64,000 nucleotides of DNA from Noviherbaspirillum saxi (GTDB lineage Bacteria; Pseudomonadota; Gammaproteobacteria; Burkholderiales; Burkholderiaceae_D), in contig NZ_QYUO01000003.1 in assembly GCF_003591035.1 (NCBI RefSeq), forward strand, positions 992,001 to 1,056,000, read 5' to 3'. The position numbers and the translations under genes are program-made. Below are positions 26,516 through 35,586 of this stretch, one piece after another; the first letter of the stretch is position 1, and each line of letters starts with the position of its first letter. The notes below the pieces were generated by a model. The model was not told where the DNA came from, did no database searches, and saw nothing but the letters and a program-made list of their open reading frames with translations.

Positions 26516-28123
26516 ATGAACACCATCAAGTCGAAAGTTAATACCCGTAGTCCGGACTTCCGCTCCAACGCTGAACACATGTTGAAGGGGGTGTCGGATC
26601 TGCGCAAAGTTGTCGCTGAAGCCAACGAAGGAGGCGGGGAGGAGAAACGCGCCAAACATCAGGCGGCAGGTAAACTCTTGCCACGTGACCGTGTGCAAGG
26701 CCTGCTTGATCGCGGCACAGCGTTTCTTGAAATCGGACAATTGGCGGCACACGGTATGTACAACGGCGACTGTCCGTCTGCAGGCCTAATCGCCGGCATT
26801 GGTCGGATTCAGGGCGTCGATTGCATGATTGTCGCAAATGACGCGACAGTAAAGGGAGGTACTTACTATCCAATCACCGTTAAGAAGCATCTTCGAGCTC
26901 AAGAAATCGCGAATCAGAATAATCTGCCCTGCGTTTATCTTGTCGACTCCGGTGGGGCATTTCTGCCCAGGCAGGACGAGGTCTTTCCCGACCGAGAACA
27001 TTTCGGAAGGATTTTTTTCAACCAGGCTTCGATGTCGGCCAAGGGGATTCCGCAGATAGCTGTGGTAATGGGATCCTGTACCGCCGGCGGTGCTTACATA
27101 CCAGCCATGTCGGATGAAGCGATTATTGTAAAAAACCAAGGCACAATCTTCCTGGGCGGGCCACCACTAGTGAAAGCCGCCACCGGCGAAGTGGTCAGTG
27201 TGGAAGATCTCGGCGGCGGGGATGTTCATACGCGCCTTTCCGGCGTCGCCGATCATCTGGCGCAAAACGACCAGCACGCGCTTGAACTCGCCCGCGGAAT
27301 CGTTTCCAATCTTAACCGCCGGCCACAAGCCAACATGTCACGCATGGCGATTGAAGAGCCACTCTACGCTCCAGAAGAAATCTACGGAATCATTCCCGCC
27401 GACACAAGGAAGCCATACGACGTTCGGGAAGTCATTGCGCGGATCGTCGACGGATCGCGATTTGACGAATTCAAAGCCCGCTATGGCACCACACTCGTAT
27501 GTGGTTTTGCCTATCTCTACGGTGTACAGATCGGTATCGTCGCCAATAACGGAATTCTCTTTGCCGAAGCGGCACAGAAAGGCGCCCACTTTATAGAGTT
27601 GTGTGCACAGCGAGGGATTCCGCTTGTCTTCTTTCAAAACATTACCGGATTCATGGTTGGAAGGAAATACGAAAACGCTGGGATCGCTAAAGACGGCGCG
27701 AAAATGGTAACAGCGGTAGCCACCGTTCAGGTGCCGAAACTCACAATGATTATCGGCGGGTCCTTCGGCGCAGGAAACTATGGCATGTGCGGACGCGCTT
27801 ATTCCCCTCGTTTCCTCTGGATGTGGCCAAACAGCCGCATTTCAGTCATGGGCGGCGAACAGGCCGCGAGCGTTCTCGCCACGGTCCGACGCGACGCGAT
27901 TGAAGCTAAAGGCGGATCTTGGACCCAACCGGACGAAGAGAATTTCAAAACTCCCATTCGAGACCAGTACGAGAGCCAAGGGCATCCTTACTACGCCACG
28001 GCGCGGATGTGGGATGACGGAGTGGTCGATCCAGCTCAGTCACGCAGAGTCTTAGGCTTGTCGCTGCTCGCGTCACTTAACGCCCCCGTCCCTCCTACCA
28101 AGTTTGGCGTCTTCCGCATGTGA
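26516..28123 (+). CDS. Acyl-CoA carboxylase carboxyltransferase (beta) subunit, methylcrotonyl-CoA type
   Basis: A 535-residue biotin-dependent carboxyltransferase, the usual length of methylcrotonyl-CoA carboxylase beta (LiuB). Landmarks: [113 protein letters not shown] and the C-terminal FGVFRM. It transfers carboxyl from biotin on the alpha subunit (28952) to the acyl-CoA gamma carbon. Geranyl-CoA carboxylase is the main alternative and cannot be excluded by eye. Confidence 0.92.
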   Translation: MNTIKSKVNTRSPDFRSNAEHMLKGVSDLRKVVAEANEGGGEEKRAKHQAAGKLLPRDRVQGLLDRGTAFLEIGQLAAHGMYNGDCPSAGLIAGIGRIQGVDCMIVANDATVKGGTYYPITVKKHLRAQEIANQNNLPCVYLVDSGGAFLPRQDEVFPDREHFGRIFFNQASMSAKGIPQIAVVMGSCTAGGAYIPAMSDEAIIVKNQGTIFLGGPPLVKAATGEVVSVEDLGGGDVHTRLSGVADHLAQNDQHALELARGIVSNLNRRPQANMSRMAIEEPLYAPEEIYGIIPADTRKPYDVREVIARIVDGSRFDEFKARYGTTLVCGFAYLYGVQIGIVANNGILFAEAAQKGAHFIELCAQRGIPLVFFQNITGFMVGRKYENAGIAKDGAKMVTAVATVQVPKLTMIIGGSFGAGNYGMCGRAYSPRFLWMWPNSRISVMGGEQAASVLATVRRDAIEAKGGSWTQPDEENFKTPIRDQYESQGHPYYATARMWDDGVVDPAQSRRVLGLSLLASLNAPVPPTKFGVFRM

Positions 28124-28154
28124 CGCCGTCCTTGATGTGACTTTTAAGGCCATT

Positions 28155-28949
28155 ATGAAGAACGTTATGTTTGAGACTATCGATATTGAAATAAAAGATT
28201 GCATTGCGACACTGTGGATGAACCGACCGGCAATTCACAATGCGTTCAATCCCACGTTGATCCTGGAATTGACGGACGCGTTGCACCGCGTCGCCATGGA
28301 TGCCAATGTCCGCATCGTTGTTCTTGCCGGTCGAGGAAAGAATTTCTCAGCTGGGGCGGACTTAGAGTGGATGCAAGCCGTCGGGAAGAAGCCGATGGAT
28401 GAAAACATTCAGGATGCGCGGCAGCTTGCCGAAATGCTCCGCACCCTGGCTGAGCTTCCCAAGCCGACAGTGGCTCGCGTGTCGGGGGCAGCACTTGGTG
28501 GCGGAATGGGGTTGGCTTCGGCGTGTGACATTTGTGTCGCGTCCGATGACGCTATCTTTGCAACCTCCGAAGTGCGGTTAGGACTGATTCCATCCGCAAT
28601 TAGCCCCTATGTTATCCGGGCCATTGGTGAACGCCAGGCCTACCGGTATTTTCAAACCGGGGAACGTGTTACTGCACCAAAGGCTGCCGCGCTTGGTCTA
28701 GTGCATGAAGTGGTACCAACGGCTCAACTCGACACGGCGGTGGCTTTGATCGTTGAGGCACTATTAAAGGGTGGGCCAGCAGCGCAGACAGCGGCGAAGA
28801 GCTTGATTCAAGCAGTGGGCAAAACCGTGATGTCATGGCTTGTGGAAGATACGGTGTTAAGGATAGCAAATCTTCGAACGACGCCAGAAGCGCAAGAAGG
28901 AATTGCGGCATTTCTTTCCAAACGTCCTCCAAACTGGGCAGGAGAATAA
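28155..28949 (+). CDS. Enoyl-CoA hydratase, methylglutaconyl-CoA hydratase type
   Basis: A 264-residue crotonase-fold enzyme lying between the two carboxylase subunit genes, the position of liuC or atuE in leucine and acyclic-terpene operons. It has NFSAGADLEWMQ, VSGAALGGGMGLASACDICV and TSEVRLGLIPSAISPYV, where the SEVRLGLIP segment holds the catalytic Glu. The ATG at 28155 follows AAGG; a longer frame would start at TTG within the previous gene. Expected reaction: hydration of 3-methylglutaconyl-CoA to HMG-CoA, or of its terpenoid homologue. Confidence 0.9.
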   Translation: MKNVMFETIDIEIKDCIATLWMNRPAIHNAFNPTLILELTDALHRVAMDANVRIVVLAGRGKNFSAGADLEWMQAVGKKPMDENIQDARQLAEMLRTLAELPKPTVARVSGAALGGGMGLASACDICVASDDAIFATSEVRLGLIPSAISPYVIRAIGERQAYRYFQTGERVTAPKAAALGLVHEVVPTAQLDTAVALIVEALLKGGPAAQTAAKSLIQAVGKTVMSWLVEDTVLRIANLRTTPEAQEGIAAFLSKRPPNWAGE

Positions 28950-28951
28950 GC

Positions 28952-30943
28952 ATGTTCACTAAAATTCTCATTGCGAATCGTGGCGAGATTGCTTGCCGAA
29001 TTATGCGCACTGCGAGGCGCATGGGCATCAAGACGGTCGCTGTTTATTCCGACGCCGATGCAAATGCAAGGCACGTACGCCTAGCTGACGAGGCAATCTG
29101 GATTGGCGCAGCGCCGGCACGGGAATCCTATCTGGAAGGCGGGCGCATTGTCACAGCGGCACTAGCAACTGGAGCGCAGGCCATTCATCCAGGGTATGGT
29201 TTCCTTTCCGAGAACGCGGCCTTCGCCGAGCAGTGTATTGCAGCGGGTATTGTTTTCATTGGCCCCCCCGCTTCTGCCATCAATGCGATGGGGTCTAAGT
29301 CGGCGGCGAAGACGCTCATGGAACGAGCAAATGTCCCCCTTACACCGGGCTACCACGGCGAGCAGCAAGACGCCGAATTCTTGCGTGAGCAAGCGCAGAG
29401 GATCGGCTTCCCGGTGCTATTGAAGGCGAGTTCTGGTGGTGGCGGAAAAGGCATGCGCATTGTTACGGAATCGGATTTGTTCTCTGAAGCACTGGCTTCC
29501 TGTAAGCGCGAGGCCGCCGCAAGCTTCGGTGATGACAAGGTGCTGGTCGAAAAATACTTGATCCGTCCACGGCATATTGAGATACAGGTATTTGCGGATC
29601 AGTTCGGTAACTGCGTATCGATTTTTGAACGGGATTGCTCGGTGCAGAGGCGTCATCAAAAGGTTCTGGAAGAAGCGCCGGCGCCCGGAATGGCTGCAGA
29701 ACGACGCGCCGAGATGGGACGCGCTGCAGTTGATGCAGCGAAAGCCGTAGGATATGTCGGAGCCGGCACCGTGGAGTTCATCGTAGCGCCTGACGGAAAC
29801 TTCTACTTCATGGAGATGAACACTCGGCTGCAAGTCGAGCATCCTGTGACAGAGATGATTACTGGGCTCGATCTTGTGGAGTGGCAGCTTCGAGTGGCCG
29901 CAGGAGAACCGCTTCCGATGCGTCAGGGCGACATCGGGATCTGTGGGCATGCCCTTGAGGCAAGGATTTATGCGGAAGATCCATCGAAAGGGTTTCTTCC
30001 TTCGATCGGAAAACTGCAGCATCTCGCCCCCCCGGTAGAAAACCAGAATGTGCGAGTCGATACGGGAGTCGAGGAGGGTGACGTAATCTCCCAGTACTAC
30101 GATCCGATGATATGCAAGCTGATTGTTTGGGATGTTGATCGTGACGCGGCACTGGCTCGGATGCTTGCCGCTCTTCATAGCTTCCGTGTCGTGGGTGTAT
30201 CAAATAACATCGAATTTCTGACCCGCCTTGTCGGCTCGAGATCCTTTGCCAATGCCGATCTCGACACCGGTCTGATCGAACGCGAAGGAGAGCATTTACT
30301 GGCCACCTCTATCGATCCGAATCCCGAGATCTGGGTTCTTCTCGCATTACATGAGGTCTTGCACGACCGGCGGAAAAACGAAGCGGCTATTGGGGTTGGC
30401 TCACCGTGGAATATCAACGATGGCTGGCGTCTGAACGCCAATGGCTGCAGCTCGATAACGCTTTCGCATGACGAATCCAACAAGCGGTTGGTTGTGGAGT
30501 ACCTTCGTGAAGCGTACAAAATCTCTGTAGATGGGCTCGAATACTCGGTTACGGGTACGCTCGACAATGATGGGAACGTGGTTGCTGTCGTCAACGGGAA
30601 GCGGTCCAACGCCATTGTAAATATGGGCACGTCGTATTCGCGATACGTTTTTCTGCCCGAGAGCAGATGGCACTTCACAACCGACGAAGGAATTAGCCAT
30701 GATGGCGATACCGCGGGGGCAAGCGGCGCCTTGACAGCTCCCATGCCGGGCAAGATATCCGCAATCCTTGCTGAAGTCGGTAAAAAACTCGAAAGGGGAG
30801 CACCACTTCTTGTCCTCGAAGCGATGAAGATGGAACATTCTATCAATGCGCCCGCCGCTGGAACAGTCAAGGCGTTCAGGTACGAAGTAGGGGACCAAGT
30901 CGGTGATGGTGACCAACTTATTGATTTTGAAGTGACATCATGA
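28952..30943 (+). CDS. Biotin carboxylase/biotin carrier (alpha) subunit of acyl-CoA carboxylase
   Basis: A 663-residue alpha subunit. It opens with FTKILIANRGEIACRIMRTA, carries the ATP-grasp loop KASSGGGGKGMRIV, EMNTRLQVEHPVTEMITG, and ends with a biotinyl domain whose carrier lysine is in VLEAMKMEHSI. The length matches methylcrotonyl-CoA carboxylase alpha (LiuD). The ATG at 28952 lies 2 bases after the hydratase stop and behind GGAG. It carboxylates its own biotin with ATP and bicarbonate and hands it to the beta subunit. Confidence 0.94.
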   Translation: MFTKILIANRGEIACRIMRTARRMGIKTVAVYSDADANARHVRLADEAIWIGAAPARESYLEGGRIVTAALATGAQAIHPGYGFLSENAAFAEQCIAAGIVFIGPPASAINAMGSKSAAKTLMERANVPLTPGYHGEQQDAEFLREQAQRIGFPVLLKASSGGGGKGMRIVTESDLFSEALASCKREAAASFGDDKVLVEKYLIRPRHIEIQVFADQFGNCVSIFERDCSVQRRHQKVLEEAPAPGMAAERRAEMGRAAVDAAKAVGYVGAGTVEFIVAPDGNFYFMEMNTRLQVEHPVTEMITGLDLVEWQLRVAAGEPLPMRQGDIGICGHALEARIYAEDPSKGFLPSIGKLQHLAPPVENQNVRVDTGVEEGDVISQYYDPMICKLIVWDVDRDAALARMLAALHSFRVVGVSNNIEFLTRLVGSRSFANADLDTGLIEREGEHLLATSIDPNPEIWVLLALHEVLHDRRKNEAAIGVGSPWNINDGWRLNANGCSSITLSHDESNKRLVVEYLREAYKISVDGLEYSVTGTLDNDGNVVAVVNGKRSNAIVNMGTSYSRYVFLPESRWHFTTDEGISHDGDTAGASGALTAPMPGKISAILAEVGKKLERGAPLLVLEAMKMEHSINAPAAGTVKAFRYEVGDQVGDGDQLIDFEVTS

Positions 30944-31860
30944 GCGACTTTGCAACGAAACCGTTCGTTAAACTCGTAGAGGTCGGCCCACGTGATGGTT
31001 TGCAGAACGAGAAAGTAACAGTACCCACCGAGACGAAGCGGCGTTTGGTGGAAATGCTGGGGGAGGCTGGCCTAAACGCCATTGAGGTAACGGCATTCGT
31101 ATCGCCGGACAGGGTGCCTCAGATGGCCGATAACGCGGCTCTGATGACTTCGATACAGCGTCGACCAGGCGTGGCCTATCCGGTCTTGGTACCCAACTTA
31201 AGGGGTTTGGAGGCGGCCCTCGCAGCGGGGGTGACGGAGATCGCCGTGTTCGGCTCCGCGTCTGAGTCCTTCAGTCATAAGAACATCAATTGCTCGATTT
31301 CTGAATCGCTTGCTCGGTTTGAGCCTGTCATGCGCGCTGCGGAACAGGCTCACGTAAAGGTGCGCGGATACGTCTCGTGCGTTCTCGGATGTCCATACGA
31401 AGGAATCGTTGCACCGGATAAAGTTGCGACTGTCGCGCGAAATCTCTACGAGTTGGGCTGCTATGAAATCAGCTTGGGCGATACCATAGGCATTGGAACG
31501 CCACGCGGAACGCATCAGCTGTTTGATGCCGTCGCCAAGTACGTTCCACGGGATCGTCTTGCTGGCCACTTCCATGACACGTACGGGCAGGCGCTGGTCA
31601 ATATATATGCGGCCCTTTGCGAAGGCATTCGGACCTTCGATTCCTCTGTGGCAGGCTTAGGCGGATGCCCATACGCCCCCGGCGCGTCCGGAAACGTCGC
31701 CACGGAAGACGTTATATATCTACTTCACGGCGTTGGTATGGAAACAGGAATAGACCTCGGCAAAGTCATTGATGCGGGACTGTTCATCTCGACCGCGATC
31801 GGTCGCAAGCCAGCTTCGAAGCTTGGTCTGGCACGCCTTGCAAAAGCCAACTGCGCGTAA
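30940..31860 (+). CDS. Hydroxymethylglutaryl-CoA lyase
   Basis: A 306-residue HMG-CoA lyase of the DRE-TIM metallolyase family. Motifs: VKLVEVGPRDGLQNEK at the start, IEVTAFVSPDRVPQM, DTIGIGTPRG, the metal-binding HFHDTYGQA and the signature GGCPYAPGASGN with the catalytic Cys. It cleaves HMG-CoA to acetyl-CoA and acetoacetate, the last step of the leucine-type pathway, and overlaps the alpha subunit gene by an ATGA. Its presence shows that the carboxylase module ends in HMG-CoA. Confidence 0.95.
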   Translation: MSDFATKPFVKLVEVGPRDGLQNEKVTVPTETKRRLVEMLGEAGLNAIEVTAFVSPDRVPQMADNAALMTSIQRRPGVAYPVLVPNLRGLEAALAAGVTEIAVFGSASESFSHKNINCSISESLARFEPVMRAAEQAHVKVRGYVSCVLGCPYEGIVAPDKVATVARNLYELGCYEISLGDTIGIGTPRGTHQLFDAVAKYVPRDRLAGHFHDTYGQALVNIYAALCEGIRTFDSSVAGLGGCPYAPGASGNVATEDVIYLLHGVGMETGIDLGKVIDAGLFISTAIGRKPASKLGLARLAKANCA

Positions 31861-31884
31861 CGGTATTGCATTTTCGGAGGTCAA

Positions 31885-32760
31885 ATGGCTACCCGACGAC
31901 ATCAGTGGTCGCGCGACGAATTATTCTGCGCACTGCATACAAATCAGTTTGTACCTTACTTCCAGCCGAAAATAGGGTTGCATTGTGGCGGACTGTGTAG
32001 CGCGGAAATGCTCGCCCGGTGGAAGCATCCTTCCCTGGGGATCATTGAACCAAACGACTTCATTGACGTGATGGAGGCGCACGACCTACTTGGCGAACTT
32101 ACCGAAAACCTGCTGCATCAAGCGTTAAGATGCACGCAGTTCGGTTTGCGTACAGGACACCGAATCGCACTTGCCGTGAACATATCGCCGCGTACGCTCG
32201 AGAACATTGAGGGAACATCCCGCCTTATCGCAATCGTTCAGGAATATGGTATGTCACCCTCCCAAATAACGTTCGAGATCACCGAAACATCTACGGCGTT
32301 GCGGCCAGACCTTGTTCTTCAGTCCCTGATCCTTATGAAGCGGCAAGGATTTGAGATTTCAGTAGACGATTTCGGAACCGGTCATTCGTCGCTGCGTCTC
32401 CTGAACGACATGCCTTTCACGGAACTAAAAATTGATCGAGGATTCGTAAAAGGAATCTCAAAGGGCGACAAGCCTGTAACAATTCTCCGCGCCATTGTGC
32501 AGTTGGCCAACGATCTCGGAATGCGCACGGTGGTCGAAGGTATCGAAACCCGCGAGGAGTTCTCGTACGTGCGGGACCTCGGATGCGATTTGGCACAGGG
32601 CTACTACTGCGGCCGTCCAATGACATACACTAATCTGTTGCAATATGTGCGGCGCTTATCGGGGGCACTCTTCAACCACCCATTTGTAGACCCCTTATCC
32701 GAGAGCGGTAGCGTCGGGTGGGAGGCTACTACCATTTCAAAGACCAGGATGTATTCATGA
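31885..32760 (+). CDS. Stand-alone EAL-domain c-di-GMP phosphodiesterase
   Basis: A 291-residue protein made almost only of an EAL domain, with no GGDEF, receiver or membrane segment. The EAL motif reads EML (CSAEMLARWKHP), but the other catalytic residues appear present: Asn in VNISPRT, Glu in FEITET, DDFGTGHSSL, Lys in LKIDRGFV, Glu in VVEGIET and Gln in AQGYYCGRPM. It may therefore hydrolyse c-di-GMP. GGAGG precedes the start 24 bases after HMG-CoA lyase, and its stop overlaps the GST start. It could link catabolism to the exopolysaccharide locus 6 kb downstream. Confidence 0.88.
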   Translation: MATRRHQWSRDELFCALHTNQFVPYFQPKIGLHCGGLCSAEMLARWKHPSLGIIEPNDFIDVMEAHDLLGELTENLLHQALRCTQFGLRTGHRIALAVNISPRTLENIEGTSRLIAIVQEYGMSPSQITFEITETSTALRPDLVLQSLILMKRQGFEISVDDFGTGHSSLRLLNDMPFTELKIDRGFVKGISKGDKPVTILRAIVQLANDLGMRTVVEGIETREEFSYVRDLGCDLAQGYYCGRPMTYTNLLQYVRRLSGALFNHPFVDPLSESGSVGWEATTISKTRMYS

Positions 32761-33434
32761 TTACGCTCTACCATTGTGTCAGCGCACGCTCGTTTCGGCC
32801 GTTATGGACTCTCGAAGAGCTAGAAATACCCTATGAACTCAAGATGCTGCCGTTTCCTCCCCGGTTCCTGGCACGTGGCTACCTTGAGGTCAACCCGCTT
32901 GGTACGGTCCCGGCGCTGATCGACGGCCCTACGTTCATGACAGAGTCTGCGGCCATGTGCCAATATCTCGCAGAGCGGGATCCGGCCAAAAGACTTGTGG
33001 TAAAGGGAGACGGGTCAAGGTATGGCGATTACCTCAACTGGCTGCACTTCGGCGAGGCAACGCTGACATTCCCTCAAACTTTGGTTCTCCGGTATGGATT
33101 TTTTGAACAGTCCCAACGGCGTCTGCCGCAAGTAGAAAATGACTACCGTCGCTGGTTTTTGGCTCGATTGCGCGCACTAGATGCTGTCCTTACTGAGTCC
33201 GATTATTTATGCGGAGATCAGTTTACATCGGCCGACATTTCAGTTGGGTACGCTGTCATGCTAGCTGACTATTTAGATATGTCCTCTCAGTTCTCCGAAC
33301 GCGTAGGTGGGTATTGGAAGCGATTACAAGCGCGAGAGGGATATCAACGGGCTATTACGGCTCAGTACAAGGCAGCTACATCCCAAGGTGTGTCACCAAT
33401 TGCTGCACCATTGACCGGCCGAGAACAGGCTTAG
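32757..33434 (+). CDS. Glutathione S-transferase
   Basis: A 225-residue GST. The thioredoxin-like domain (ITLYHCVSARSFRPLWTLEE, PLGTVPALIDG, FMTESAAMCQYLAER) contains the Glu-Ser pair that binds glutathione; the all-helical domain follows with DQFTSADISVGYAVMLADYL. The ATG at 32757 overlaps the EAL gene stop as ATGA. It probably detoxifies or isomerises an electrophilic compound; its substrate is unknown. Confidence 0.9.
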   Translation: MITLYHCVSARSFRPLWTLEELEIPYELKMLPFPPRFLARGYLEVNPLGTVPALIDGPTFMTESAAMCQYLAERDPAKRLVVKGDGSRYGDYLNWLHFGEATLTFPQTLVLRYGFFEQSQRRLPQVENDYRRWFLARLRALDAVLTESDYLCGDQFTSADISVGYAVMLADYLDMSSQFSERVGGYWKRLQAREGYQRAITAQYKAATSQGVSPIAAPLTGREQA

Positions 33435-33476
33435 CGTCTCATCGCAGCATAGAAGTTGATCTTAACTACATTTACA

Positions 33477-34079
33477 ATGCCGACCTTTCAATCACTATTC
33501 CAAAACAACCGTGTTTGGGCGAAAAATAAAGTCGACCAGGATCCAACTCTGTTTTCGCGGCTGGTGAAACAGCAGAATCCTGAGTTTCTTTGGATCGGAT
33601 GCTCAGATAGTCGTGTTCCCGCAAATGAAATTGTAGGACTAATGCCAGGAGAGCTGTTCGTACATCGGAACCTCGCCAACCTTGTACTGCACACGGACTT
33701 CAACTGTTTGTCGGTGATCCAGTTTGCCGTTGAATCACTAAAAGTCCGAGACATTATTGTCTGCGGCCACTACGAATGTAGCGGAGTCGCACACGCGATG
33801 AAGAAGTCAGACGTCGGCGGCTTACCTGAAAGTTGGCTACGTCATGTTGAGGACCTCGCGATGAAAAAGCAGTGTGAGCTAAGCGAAATTTCATGTGACG
33901 CGCAACGTTTAACCAAATTATGCGAGCTAAACGTACAAGAGCAGGTCCGCAACGTCAGTCGGACAGACATCCTGAGAAACGCATGGAGGAGGGGGCAGCA
34001 TGTCGCGGTACATGGCGTAGTTTATGACCTTGCCGACGGATTACTGCACGATCTGAACGTTAGTGTGACTGGACTATAG
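33477..34079 (+). CDS. can: Beta-class carbonic anhydrase
   Basis: A 200-residue beta-carbonic anhydrase. Zinc ligands and the Asp-Arg dyad are in IGCSDSRVPANEI, and His-x2-Cys in CGHYECSGV. The ATG at 33477 (MPTFQSLFQNN) was chosen over an upstream in-frame ATG 21 bases earlier. By interconverting CO2 and bicarbonate it can supply the biotin carboxylase encoded 3 kb upstream, though the housekeeping role is equally possible. Confidence 0.94.
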   Translation: MPTFQSLFQNNRVWAKNKVDQDPTLFSRLVKQQNPEFLWIGCSDSRVPANEIVGLMPGELFVHRNLANLVLHTDFNCLSVIQFAVESLKVRDIIVCGHYECSGVAHAMKKSDVGGLPESWLRHVEDLAMKKQCELSEISCDAQRLTKLCELNVQEQVRNVSRTDILRNAWRRGQHVAVHGVVYDLADGLLHDLNVSVTGL

Positions 34080-34142
34080 ACGGTATACAGGAACGAGTCC
34101 GAGAATTCCTTGAGCACGATAGATCATCGCAAGGACAACGTT

Positions 34143-34166
34143 CGCCCCCCGTAGGGCGTTTTCTTT
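34143..34166 (+). terminator. Probable terminator after the carbonic anhydrase gene
   Basis: CGCCC and GGGCG form a stem around a short loop, followed by TTTTCTTT. It lies about 65 bases after the stop codon and marks the end of the second catabolic region before the mobile-DNA scar. Confidence 0.55.
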
Positions 34167-34240
34167 CTTGTAATTCCGCCTTCAAACCGGTCAAGGTCGA
34201 GCGTACGGACCTGTTTGACCGCCACCTATAGAGTTGAATA

Positions 34241-34490
34241 ATGGAGCTTCTGAGATCATTTGACCAGCAACTGGACGCGCTTGACGAGCAGCAACTGCGT
34301 CGTTGCCGGCGTGTTGCCGAGACACCGTGTGCACCACAGGTGACAGTGGATATGCGTAGGTTTTTGGCTTTCTGTAGCAACGACTATCTCGGACTTACCT
34401 CACATCCGCACATGGTCGAGGCATTGCGTGAAAGCGCGACGCGCTACGGCGTGGGCAGCGGAGTGTCGAACCTGATCAGCGGCCATTCTA
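34241..34490 (+). pseudogene. bioF: Truncated bioF (8-amino-7-oxononanoate synthase) 5' fragment
   Basis: The first 83 or so codons match the N-terminus of BioF, the PLP enzyme joining pimeloyl thioester and alanine in biotin synthesis: CSNDYLGLTSHPHMVEALRE and the start of YGVGSGVSNLISGHS. The frame then runs into the left end of the IS630-type element at 34491 and stops at 34513. A full BioF is about 390 residues, and no remaining part is seen beyond the element, so this is a remnant. A biotin gene next to biotin-dependent carboxylase genes may be coincidence. Confidence 0.85.
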
Positions 34491-34952
34491 CTGAGCGTCT
34501 AGCATATAGCTGACATTAGATTTTCAATTGGCCTTGCAATACGAGCGGTCAAATTCTTTCTCTATCAGTTGTGCAACCCGGCGCAGCGTCCAGACGTCGC
34601 TGTCAAAGCCGTTGGCCTGGGCACCGCGCAGCAAGCGCCGATATAGCCGCCTGCGTTGCACCTAGTCCAATCCCGGACGATAGCCCCAGCGGCTTGCGGC
34701 GCCATCCCTGTCTGTCGGTCTCTTGTGCTTTGGCCCAGACAGAAACGCTTTGCCGGCTCACGCCCAGTTCACGGGCAACCTCTGTCTGCGTTATTCCTTT
34801 GGCTAATAACCGCGCCGCCTGCCTGCGGCGCTGCTCCAGTGCGGTGAAGTCGCGACGAGTCCGTTTCGTTGCCATGACATAACCTCGTTCCAGTGCAAGG
34901 CCATGTCTTAGTTATACCCCATATCTGCGTCAGTTACAGGCTAAACGTTCAG
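34491..34952 (-). mobile_element. Internally deleted IS630-family element with both ends and TA duplication
   Basis: The left end (34491-34514, CTGAGCGTCTAGC...) and right end (34929-34952, CTGAACGTTTAGC... read inward on the minus strand) are inverted repeats agreeing at 19 of 24 bases. TA flanks both sides (34489-34490 and 34953-34954), the target duplication of IS630/Tc1 elements. The inside holds only the start of a transposase gene. The element is 462 bases, while complete family members are about 1.1 kb, so most of the transposase and its DDE catalytic part have been lost. It can move only if helped in trans. Confidence 0.85.
34524..34875 (-). pseudogene. IS630-type transposase, truncated and frameshifted
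   Basis: Translation from 34875 gives an N-terminal helix-turn-helix: TRRDFTALEQRRRQAARLLA and GITQTEVARELGVSRQSVSVW. Around 34680 the frame shifts; the next frame continues with RRLYRRLLRGAQANGFDSDV and WTLRRVAQLIEKEFDRSYCK, then stops. The DDE catalytic domain is missing. It lies inside the deleted element at 34491-34952 and cannot be active. Confidence 0.85.
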
Positions 34953-34954
34953 TA

Positions 34955-35167
34955 GAGTCAACGAGGTGGGTACACGGTATGCGAAATGCCGTCCATTTGG
35001 AGGGCGGACGAACGTAGGTCCTATTAGCCGGCATGCTCATTGTCTGGTCGCATGGAAGGTTCTGTTCATCTATAACGGCGTAAACTTCAAGCACTACCTC
35101 TTTGGCAGATGGCAGCGCGTTGAAGGTGTGCGCACCTGTTAGTCTTGGCCGGTCCGATTCCGCAGGA
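34955..35167. other. Unassigned debris between the IS630 remnant and the dioxygenase fragment
   Basis: No recognisable gene. A minus-strand frame crosses it (34930-35235) but begins in the dioxygenase fragment and ends in the IS end, and I recognise no family in it. The bioF sequence does not resume here, so the element insertion was accompanied or followed by deletion or rearrangement. Confidence 0.4.
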
Positions 35168-35571
35168 TTATGCCATTTCTTTTTCCGGCGCAGCAATTTT
35201 ACTCGACATGCGCTCATGTATCGGACCATAGGCACGTTCGTTCCATCGATTGATTTCTACGACCCAAATATCGCGGTAACCAATGCTTCCTTGATCTGGC
35301 TCGATGTTTGTCGCGTAGTGGATATAGCGCTCATCGTCAATCAGGATCGCTTCGTTGACGTCCAAGGTTTGTCGAAAAACTACCTGGCCGGTCGATGGAT
35401 CTCTCACTTGGGTTTCACCGCCGCGCACATTGTGGCGATTGGCGACGGCGATGACGCTAAACTCATGCCCACCACGATGCGGACCTTCAGGAACAGTGAC
35501 TCCTTTAAATTCCTTGTTGGCGATGACGCGGATCTGATTCACAGAAATGTCTGAAGAACCTAAAAAATAAG
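35168..35571 (-). pseudogene. 2OG-Fe dioxygenase family protein, C-terminal fragment
   Basis: The readable part carries the core of the 2OG-Fe dioxygenase family that includes amino acid hydroxylases: EGPHRGGHEFSVIAVANRHN, GGETQVRDPSTGQVVFRQTL, DDERYIHYATNI and RDIWVVEINRW. The expected N-terminal half, about 100 residues, is missing: going upstream the frame stays open only to about 35571. The first metal His lies in PHRGGH, while the second expected His reads as HYAT. It would start at a GTG (35542) if translated. I regard it as a remnant; a short functional protein is unlikely. Confidence 0.7.
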
Positions 35572-35586
35572 AGCCTCACCAACGGC

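Noticed and set aside
26516..31860. Calling the module a complete leucine (liu) pathway
   Set aside because: No isovaleryl-CoA dehydrogenase or 2-oxoacid dehydrogenase is present, and geranyl-CoA carboxylase type enzymes cannot be separated by eye.
34930..35235. Possible 101-codon gene on the minus strand
   Set aside because: Its end lies in the IS630 inverted repeat and its beginning in the dioxygenase fragment; no family is recognisable, so it is treated as debris.
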